Origin: Methylophaga sp.
Lineage (GTDB): Bacteria > Pseudomonadota > Gammaproteobacteria > Nitrosococcales > Methylophagaceae
Direction: 5' to 3'
Length of the DNA stretch: 64,000 nucleotides
Assembly (NCBI GenBank): GCA_002696735.1
Contig: NZSL01000008.1
Location: 124,001 to 188,000, forward strand
Shown here: positions 58,008 through 64,000 of the stretch, in pieces
Layout of the letters: every line of letters begins with the position of its first letter
Position numbering within the stretch: the first letter of the stretch is position 1
Program-made: the position numbers and the translations under genes
The notes under the pieces: generated by a model
Told to the model about the DNA's origin: nothing
Seen by the model: the letters and a program-made list of their open reading frames with translations, nothing else
Database searches by the model: none

Positions 58008-58694
58008 ATGATAAAACATACTGAATCTCATAAAACGCAACATGTTGGTTGGCTTCGTGCCGCGGTAATGGGAGCAAATGATGGCATTGTTTCCACAGCA
58101 AGCCTTATTGTTGGTGTGGCGGCGGCAGGTGCATCAACGGAGATCATCTTTATGACAGGCGTAGCAGGCCTGGTTGCAGGTGCTATGTCCATGGCCGCAG
58201 GAGAGTATGTCTCCGTTAGTTCACAGGCTGATACTGAAAAAGCCGATATTGAGCGTGAACGCGTCGAGTTAGCAACTGATCCGCTTCATGAGTATGAAGA
58301 ATTGACCGCGATTTACATTCATCGCGGTCTGGATAAATCTCTTGCTCAGCAAGTAGCAAAACAGCTGACGGATAAGGATGCTTTGGTTGCTCATACTCGA
58401 GATGAGCTGGGAATTTCTGAGGAATTTACCGCTCGTCCAGTACAGGCCGCGTTATCATCTGCTATTACCTTTACAGTTGGCGCGCTGCTACCCTTGATGG
58501 TGGTGCTGCTGGTCTCCAGTAATCAATTGATACTAAGTGTTTCCATCAGTGCTTTAATAGCATTAGCGATTTTGGGCGCATTATCAGCAATGATTGGGGG
58601 AGCGCCCGTTGCAAAAGCCGTCTCACGTGTGGTGTTTTGGGGGGCGTTAGCAATGGGACTGACGGCTTTGGTTGGTCGTTTATTCGGAGTGTAA
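58008..58694 (+). CDS. VIT1/CCC1 family transporter
   Basis: A 228-residue membrane protein of the VIT1/CCC1 family, which moves iron or manganese. Signature: RAAVMGANDGIVSTASLIVGVA near the N-terminus, GAMSMAAGEYVSVSSQAD, then a charged cytoplasmic helical region (about 70-150) and three C-terminal helices. The Glu in MAAGEYVS and the Asp and Glu of the cytoplasmic part are the metal-path residues in the family. No ferritin-like domain is attached. GGAAG lies upstream of the ATG. Confidence 0.92.
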   Translation: MIKHTESHKTQHVGWLRAAVMGANDGIVSTASLIVGVAAAGASTEIIFMTGVAGLVAGAMSMAAGEYVSVSSQADTEKADIERERVELATDPLHEYEELTAIYIHRGLDKSLAQQVAKQLTDKDALVAHTRDELGISEEFTARPVQAALSSAITFTVGALLPLMVVLLVSSNQLILSVSISALIALAILGALSAMIGGAPVAKAVSRVVFWGALAMGLTALVGRLFGV

Positions 58695-58739
58695 GCCCCT
58701 CTTAGAGAGTGTTTCTGCAATAGCTTGCCGATAATCTCC

Positions 58740-60023
58740 TTAAAAAGGTTTAGGTTTTTGCTTAATTTTTTGCTGGAAAATCACTTTAACTATTGTTCCG
58801 TGACCGAGCGTGCTATCTAATGTCATCGTCCAGTGCAATCGATCACAAATTCTTCTAACGAGATTCAATCCCAGCCCTGTCCCACCAACCTTGGTACTGT
58901 AACTCCGTTCAAACACCTGATTTAGCTTGTCGGCTGGGATACCTTCACCCGTGTCGCTAATCGAAAATTCATTGTCGCTAATGTGAATCCGTATGATTCC
59001 TCCCTGAGTATGCTCGATAGCATTTCGCAGCAGATTGCTAACGGTTATCTGCACCAGATTAACGGGTAGAAATAATTGCGGCGTGCCAACGTAATCACGT
59101 TCAATCAGCAATGATTGGTCAGCTATCTGTCCGGCATAATCTTCCAGACATTGCTCTACCAGGGCCGCGAGGTCGATGGAGCTGTCCTGATGGATCTGGC
59201 TGCTTTCTTCGCGTGATAAAAGAAGCGTCGCTTCGATGAAGGCAAGCATTTCTGTACAGGCTCGGTTTATACGCTCCAATGCTCGCTGCGACGCAGGGCT
59301 ATGCGTATCGGCCGAGAGTACATCCAGGGCCCCCATCATCACGGTCAGCGGCGTGCGTAACTCGTGACTTGCCGCTGCAGTAAAAGATCGCTCCCTTTCG
59401 ACAAATTTCTCTAAACGTTCCTGATATTTGTCAAACGAGGAAGCAATCTGACCGATCTCCGTGCCGACATAATCAACAGCAATACGTAAGCCGGTTTGTC
59501 CCGGCTCAATATCTATGAGTCGTCGCGACAGATTCTGCACCGGTGCTAATATTGCCCTTGTAGCACTCAACCCCATAACAATCGCCACGATCAATACCAG
59601 AAAAAGACCATAGAGAAGCATACGTAATACAGCATGTTCCTGTGCTTCCCACTCGGTAATATCGTAGGTCAAATAAACAGGACTCCCATTCCATTCGCCC
59701 ACTTCAACCTGATAAACCGAATCCCCCATTGAGACCGTGTGATGAGATCCTGGCTCCAACTCAGCGAACTCTGGAGCAATATTGGTGTTTTTATCACCAA
59801 TAAGAAATTCCCAGCCGGTGAATAATGCATTTTCATGATAACTGCCATCATCCAGTTGCGCCGTTAGCACTCGCAACTGCTCAGCGACCATGTCACCGAA
59901 AACTCTTGCCTCCAGTTGTGACTTGATCAGCAACACCCCTCCTGCAAACAAAAAACTAGTGATGCTGACGATGAGTACAAGTGCAGTGAGTATTCGAAAT
60001 TTAAGGGATGCGTTAGATTTCAT
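58740..60023 (-). CDS. Two-component sensor histidine kinase
   Basis: A 427-residue membrane kinase. Two membrane helices (about residues 8-30 and 130-155) enclose a periplasmic sensor of about 100 residues. HAMP-like linker follows (about 155-210). HisKA contains AAASHELRTPLTVMMGAL with the phospho-accepting His near residue 220. HATPase_c has LRNAIEHTQGG (N box), SDTGEGIP and TGLGLNLVRRI. It overlaps the response regulator by 4 nt. The divergent RND operon is the likely target, so metal or envelope stress is the likely signal. Confidence 0.93.
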   Translation of the reverse strand: MKSNASLKFRILTALVLIVSITSFLFAGGVLLIKSQLEARVFGDMVAEQLRVLTAQLDDGSYHENALFTGWEFLIGDKNTNIAPEFAELEPGSHHTVSMGDSVYQVEVGEWNGSPVYLTYDITEWEAQEHAVLRMLLYGLFLVLIVAIVMGLSATRAILAPVQNLSRRLIDIEPGQTGLRIAVDYVGTEIGQIASSFDKYQERLEKFVERERSFTAAASHELRTPLTVMMGALDVLSADTHSPASQRALERINRACTEMLAFIEATLLLSREESSQIHQDSSIDLAALVEQCLEDYAGQIADQSLLIERDYVGTPQLFLPVNLVQITVSNLLRNAIEHTQGGIIRIHISDNEFSISDTGEGIPADKLNQVFERSYSTKVGGTGLGLNLVRRICDRLHWTMTLDSTLGHGTIVKVIFQQKIKQKPKPF

Positions 60024-60709
60024 GGAAGTGATGGCTCGGCAACCAGTCGGTAGCCCGCTCCATGAATAGTGTGAATCAGTTTGGTGTCGAACGGTTTATC
60101 AACCACATTGCGCAGGCTGTAGATGTGCATCCGCAACACATCATTATCGGGCAGCATATCTCCCCAAATGTGCTGCTCCAGTTCTTCACGGGTGACAACA
60201 CGATGAGTATTTCTCATCAATAGCTCCAGCACTTTGCGTTGAACAGGATTGAGTTCCAAAAGCTGACCAGCTCTTGTCGCAGCAAGTGTCTGGGGATCGT
60301 AGTGTAAATCACCCACTATCAATGTCCGTGGTGTGTGTGAGCTGCCACGTTTTATCAGTGCCTGCAGCCGCACCTCGAGCTCCTTCACTGAAAAAGGTTT
60401 CACAAGATAATCATCGGCCCCCGCCTGAAATCCCTCTAATTTATCGTCAAGCTGATCACGGGCTGTCAGCATCAGCACCGGCACATCGTTGCTGCCTTCA
60501 CTCCGCAGACGCCTGCATACCTCCATGCCATTAAGTCCTGGCAACATAATATCAAGGACAATCACGTCATAACGCTCGCTCAGCGCGAGCTTCAAACCAT
60601 GTGGTCCAGTCGCAGCAAAATCGAGCACATGTCCCTTAGGTTCGAGATAGTCAGCAATGTTTGCTGCAATGTCGCGATTGTCTTCGATTACCAGCACTTT
60701 CACTGCCAC
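60020..60709 (-). CDS. OmpR/PhoB-family response regulator
   Basis: A 229-residue regulator. The receiver domain (1-115) has the acidic pair Glu9-Asp10, phosphorylation site Asp53 in VIVLDIMLPG, Thr in MLTARDQ and Lys in VKPFSVKELEVRL. The C-terminal winged helix (about 128-225) contains ELNPVQRKVLELLMRN and RVVTREELEQHIWGD. It is divergent from the RND operon, with 151 nt between them, which is the usual layout for CusR/CzcR-type control. Confidence 0.93.
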   Translation of the reverse strand: MAVKVLVIEDNRDIAANIADYLEPKGHVLDFAATGPHGLKLALSERYDVIVLDIMLPGLNGMEVCRRLRSEGSNDVPVLMLTARDQLDDKLEGFQAGADDYLVKPFSVKELEVRLQALIKRGSSHTPRTLIVGDLHYDPQTLAATRAGQLLELNPVQRKVLELLMRNTHRVVTREELEQHIWGDMLPDNDVLRMHIYSLRNVVDKPFDTKLIHTIHGAGYRLVAEPSLP

Positions 60710-60763
60710 CCCCTACACCAATCAATAACTTTGTCAGTGTCCATCGGCCCATGTCAAAAAAAA

Positions 60764-60783
60764 GTCAACTCAACGGGTTGACA
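60764..60783 (+). promoter_or_regulatory. Inverted repeat overlapping a -35 element before the RND operon
   Basis: GTCAAC (60764-60769) and GTTGAC (60777-60782) are a perfect inverted repeat with a 7-nt spacer. The right arm overlaps TTGACA (60778-60783), a consensus -35 box. The best -10 at 17-nt spacing (GACTTA) is poor, as expected for an activator-dependent promoter. This could be the operator of the adjacent response regulator. Confidence 0.45.
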
Positions 60784-60860
60784 ATTTATTTACAACTTCT
60801 GACTTAGGCTGACGTAAAAGCTTTCACCCTATCCCAACTGACAAAGGGAAACATTACAAA

Positions 60861-62117
60861 GTGAAAAAAACACACATACAACGCCTTAGAGCATTAACCA
60901 TTTTAGTTGCGCTCATGACCACGCCAAATCTGCACGCTCAGGAACTAGATCATGCGCCACTTATCAAGGCTCAAGATTTAAATTTTACTACCCTGCTGGA
61001 ACAGACGTTAGCCCATGCCCCTGAAGCTTTGGAAACCGAAGTACGGACAGAGCAGGCGCAGGCCATGGTAGATGTTGGTGAAAGCTGGATTGCTGGCCGG
61101 CCAAGCGCGCAACTGGACTATATCGATGATCAAATGCTCAGTAACCTCGGTGAACGCGAGCTCACTTATGGCATAGCTCTACCGCTGTGGCGATCGGGAG
61201 AGAGAAATTCCATGCAGGCCCGGGGACAACAATACAATGCCCAGGTAGCAGCGTGGCAAAAAGCTTTTACTTTGACTATGGCAGGAAAACTACGCCAGGT
61301 ACTGGCAGACATGCAGGATGCAGATACTCTGTTAACCACAGAAAAACAGGCTACAGCAGATGCTCGGCAACTATTGTCAATCGCTGAGTCCTTACATGCT
61401 GCAGGCGAAACCGCACGGCGTGATGTTTTACAGGCTCAAACATTGCTGCTGGCCCAGCAACGAAATGAACTGGCAGCAGAAGCTGCTCGTGTTGATGCTG
61501 AACGTAAATATCAGATGCTGACTGGTCTGAATAGGCGACCAGCAAAGCCGCATATCGAATCCCTCCTAACAGCTGAAGAAGTCAGCCCAGAACATCCTTT
61601 GTTGCGGCTGTTAAGAAGCGATATTGATCTGGCAGCAGCCGAAATCGACAAGACAGAATTGGATGCACTAGGCAGCCCCACTCTCAGCATCGGGTCACGG
61701 CGTCAAAGAGCCGGTAATCAGAACGATTATCAAGATGCCTTAGCACTCTCATTGACAATCCCCTTCGGCGGTCGCGCACATGTCAATGCTTCAACAAGTT
61801 CGGCACGTCGCAACAAGGTCGACGCTGATGTGCGCTACCTCAATACTTACCGTGAATTAAACCTGCAACTTCATGAGGTTGCCCACGAGCTTTTCACATT
61901 GAATGAATCTCTGCCACTCAGCAAGGAGCAGGCCCAGCTGGCTCGTCAGCAGTGGGAGATGGCAAAAACCGCTTTCGTTACCGGCGAGACCGATATAAGT
62001 CAGGTAGTCATCGCCTTGCAGCAGTCGCGCCGGAGTGCCCGTGAGCTTGAAGTGATTACTCTGCGACACGCCCGCCTGATTACTGAATTTAACCAAATCG
62101 TTGGAGTCCTGCCATGA
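60861..62117 (+). CDS. TolC-family outer-membrane efflux protein (CzcC-like)
   Basis: A 418-residue outer-membrane factor. A signal peptide ends near residue 26 (LHAQ). Two OEP repeats with long amphipathic helices follow (about 50-240 and 260-415), with ARQLLSIAESLHAAGETARRDVLQAQTLL characteristic of the CzcC group (quoted as ESLHAAGETARRDVLQAQ). The start is GTG at 60861 with AAGGGA 11 nt upstream. First gene of the RND operon; overlaps the adaptor gene by 4 nt. Confidence 0.9.
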   Translation: MKKTHIQRLRALTILVALMTTPNLHAQELDHAPLIKAQDLNFTTLLEQTLAHAPEALETEVRTEQAQAMVDVGESWIAGRPSAQLDYIDDQMLSNLGERELTYGIALPLWRSGERNSMQARGQQYNAQVAAWQKAFTLTMAGKLRQVLADMQDADTLLTTEKQATADARQLLSIAESLHAAGETARRDVLQAQTLLLAQQRNELAAEAARVDAERKYQMLTGLNRRPAKPHIESLLTAEEVSPEHPLLRLLRSDIDLAAAEIDKTELDALGSPTLSIGSRRQRAGNQNDYQDALALSLTIPFGGRAHVNASTSSARRNKVDADVRYLNTYRELNLQLHEVAHELFTLNESLPLSKEQAQLARQQWEMAKTAFVTGETDISQVVIALQQSRRSARELEVITLRHARLITEFNQIVGVLP

Positions 62118-63205
62118 GCTTTTTTTTCCGCAAGAAATTCATTGTGGTTGTTTTGGCAATTTTTTCTGCATCTCTGAGTGCTCAGGAGATCGTGCCTATT
62201 AACAGTGAAGATGTAACCAGGATGGGGATTGTCTTTGCTCCAGCCATACCAGTGGACACGAGCTCCGGCGCACGATATGCCGCGACAGTCGTCAACTCAC
62301 CGGACAGTGCAGCAAGCCTGACAACTCCTTGGGCCGGTACACTGGTTTCATGGAACCTCATACCTGGGCAGAGTGCAACTGCTGGCACTATTCTCGCCAC
62401 CTTCAGTAGCCCTTCCATCTTGCCCCTGCAAAATACCTGGATAGATGCCGTCTCCGCTCTGAAAGGAGCCGACTTCGAACTGCGCAAAGACGAGTCTCTA
62501 TACAAAGATGGCATTATCTCCAAACAGCGTTTGACAAAAACCCGCCTGCTAAAGCAACAAGCCGCGTTCGCTGAACGTACTGCGCGATCACATCTGGCAC
62601 AAGGCGGTTTCGATAGCGCAAAACTAGAGGCGCTGCGCAATCAGGGTTCGGGCCTGGGAGAATTCTATTTGGTGGCGCAGGAGGATGGCGTCCTTTCACA
62701 GCGCATGTATAACGTCGGCAGCTATGTAGAGGCTGGACAAATCATCGCTACGCTGAATGCAGGTACTCGCCGTTGGGTCAGCACTCATATTCCTGCCAAA
62801 GCAGCAGAAGCATTGGAGATTGGCCATCAGCTGAGTATTGCCAATAGTGGCGAGACGTTGACGTTGCGCCAGAAGGATCTGGTCATCGACAGCAGTAATC
62901 AGACGATTAAATTGCTGGCGGAGTTTAACACCAATACTTCTTTCACCACGGGGCAGGTCTTATCTATTGTGCTGCCACCGGTCGACAATGGTGTGCTCAT
63001 TCCTGACCGTGCGGTCGTGCATACCGGCGGTGAAACGATAATTTATGTACGAACAGCTGCAGGGATTGAAGCACGTACTCTGGAACTACAATCCATCGGC
63101 GCTAACTATCTGGCATCCGAAGGCATTGCGGTTGGCGAGGAGATCGCCATTCAGGGCACCGCTGTTCTCAAGGGGATTCAACTCGGTTTGGGTGGAGCTG
63201 AATAA
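62114..63205 (+). CDS. RND efflux periplasmic adaptor (membrane-fusion protein, CzcB/CusB-like)
   Basis: A 363-residue adaptor. A signal peptide ends near residue 24 (LSAQE). The barrel-sandwich (lipoyl) half is seen at about 75-95 (GTLVSWNLIPGQSATAGTIL), a helical hairpin at about 110-175 (SLYKDGIISKQRLTKTRLLK), then the second lipoyl half (EDGVLSQRMYNVGSYVEAGQ) and beta-barrel. No His-rich N-terminal metal-binding extension is seen. It overlaps the outer-membrane gene by 4 nt and the permease start by 1 nt (TAATG). Confidence 0.92.
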   Translation: MSFFFRKKFIVVVLAIFSASLSAQEIVPINSEDVTRMGIVFAPAIPVDTSSGARYAATVVNSPDSAASLTTPWAGTLVSWNLIPGQSATAGTILATFSSPSILPLQNTWIDAVSALKGADFELRKDESLYKDGIISKQRLTKTRLLKQQAAFAERTARSHLAQGGFDSAKLEALRNQGSGLGEFYLVAQEDGVLSQRMYNVGSYVEAGQIIATLNAGTRRWVSTHIPAKAAEALEIGHQLSIANSGETLTLRQKDLVIDSSNQTIKLLAEFNTNTSFTTGQVLSIVLPPVDNGVLIPDRAVVHTGGETIIYVRTAAGIEARTLELQSIGANYLASEGIAVGEEIAIQGTAVLKGIQLGLGGAE

Positions 63206-64000
63206 TGCTGTCTTCACTTATTCAATGGTCCCTCAGTCAGCGTCTGCTGGTTTTATTGCTGTCAATATTGTTGATTGGTTTTGGTGGTCGTGCACTGCTC
63301 AATATACCTATTGATGCCTTCCCCGATATTTCGCCAACACAAGTCAAGATCATCATCAAGGCGCCGGGTATGACTCCGGAGGAAGTTGAGTCGCTTATCA
63401 CACAACCTGTGGAAGTAGAATTGCTGGGTATTCCATACCAAACCATGCTGCGCTCTATATCCAAGTATGCACTCACCTCAATCACACTGGATTTTGAGGA
63501 CGGTACGGATATTTACTGGGCGCGCCAGCAGGTTAGCGAACGGCTCAGCAATGTCTGGGACAATCTCCCCGGAGGCATCAGCGGTGGACTGGCACCGATG
63601 AGCACACCACTGGGCGACATGTTTATGTTTACCATCGACAATCCATCCATGACACTGGAGGAAAAGCGCTTCCTGCTCGACTGGACCATTCGTCCGGCGC
63701 TGCGTAACGTGCCCGGAGTTGCTGATGTGAACTCGCTCGGCGGCTTTGTGCGCACCTATGAAGTCAAACCTATTCGTGAAGCCATGAGAGCAATGGGTGT
63801 TAACTTGCAGGATATCGCCGACGCACTCAGCGCCAACAACAAAAATGATGGTGCCGGACGGATCGACCAGGGAGAGGAAGTCATTCTGGTTCGTGTAGAA
63901 GGGGCGATTAACGGCTTTGAAGACATCAGCAATACCTTCGTCGTCAACGCTGAGGGTGATCGCATTCCGCTAGCAGAAGTGGCACGTATCACCACTGGGA
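63205..64000 (+). CDS. Heavy-metal type RND efflux permease (CusA/CzcA-like), 5' part
   Basis: The first 265 residues of an RND permease, cut off by the window edge. N-terminal membrane helix with RLLVLLLSILLIGFGGRALL, then NIPIDAFPDISPTQVKI and APGMTPEEVESLITQPVE, the hallmark of the heavy-metal (HME) branch of the RND family (CusA, CzcA) rather than AcrB. The periplasmic porter domain continues with GVADVNSLGGFVRTYEVK. Metal-ligand residues lie beyond the window, so the ion cannot be told. It completes a C-B-A efflux operon under the divergent two-component system. Confidence 0.93.
   Translation, partial: MLSSLIQWSLSQRLLVLLLSILLIGFGGRALLNIPIDAFPDISPTQVKIIIKAPGMTPEEVESLITQPVEVELLGIPYQTMLRSISKYALTSITLDFEDGTDIYWARQQVSERLSNVWDNLPGGISGGLAPMSTPLGDMFMFTIDNPSMTLEEKRFLLDWTIRPALRNVPGVADVNSLGGFVRTYEVKPIREAMRAMGVNLQDIADALSANNKNDGAGRIDQGEEVILVRVEGAINGFEDISNTFVVNAEGDRIPLAEVARITTG

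Noticed and set aside
60801..60806. GACTTA as the -10 of the RND promoter
   Set aside because: Only a poor match to the consensus; kept as a comment on the candidate regulatory site, not as a promoter call of its own.

Overview
The window is gene-dense chromosomal DNA of a Gammaproteobacterium with moderate GC. Evidence for this is the rsxABCDGE-nth cluster, ComM, Rep, RecBCD, UbiK, a YhcB-type protein, TonB/Fur iron uptake and PpnP-type genes. A marine or halophilic lifestyle is suggested by the Na+-linked Rnf complex next to an Mrp/Pha Na+/H+ antiporter. The genus cannot be fixed from sequence alone; a Methylophaga-like member of the Thiotrichales is a guess only. No tRNA, rRNA, CRISPR array, integrase or intact insertion sequence was seen.

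Layout. 1-7.2 kb: the end of rsxA, then rsxBCDGE, nth, a DUF1841 gene, a zinc-type dehydrogenase and a cytochrome c. 7.3-13.1 kb: a complete Mrp/Pha antiporter operon with fused A and B subunits, followed by a yaiI-like gene and a small disordered protein. 14-18.2 kb: a Fur-controlled FecI/FecR/TonB-receptor cassette. 18.3-24 kb: a patchwork accessory stretch with the wreck of an AcuI/YhdH-type reductase, a luciferase-like oxidoreductase, an MFS transporter, DUF2200, a protein with an internal duplication, a lipoprotein and a DUF3800 protein. 23.9-35 kb: an MBL-fold RNase flanked by two copies of a dispersed repeat, a YcnI-like metal protein, rep, comM, a second Fur-type siderophore receptor and a chemoreceptor. 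35-44.8 kb: a DUF481 outer-membrane protein, a complete ptxABCDE phosphite-oxidation operon behind two tandem Pho boxes, ppnP, a frameshifted secreted protein, ubiK, an LPS-kinase-like gene and a HerA-like ATPase. 45-53.9 kb: a YhcB-like gene and recC-recB-recD. 53.9-57.8 kb: a yjdF-like gene, an HD hydrolase, an OXA-2-like class D beta-lactamase, a second LPS-kinase-like gene and a methyltransferase. 58-64 kb: a VIT/CCC1 transporter, and a two-component system divergent from a heavy-metal type RND efflux operon that runs off the window.

How the genes work together. Rnf and Mrp together couple redox and proton gradients to sodium. The two TonB receptors serve iron uptake under Fur. The ptx operon imports phosphite and oxidises it to phosphate using NAD, and its promoter has the architecture expected for PhoB activation at low phosphate. 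RecBCD, Rep, ComM and Nth are housekeeping DNA repair and recombination. The RND operon with its own sensor pair is probably a metal-efflux module. The strongest biological stories are the Pho-box-controlled ptx operon, the chromosomal OXA-2 relative, the pair of LPS-kinase paralogues and the degraded reductase upstream of the luciferase-like gene.
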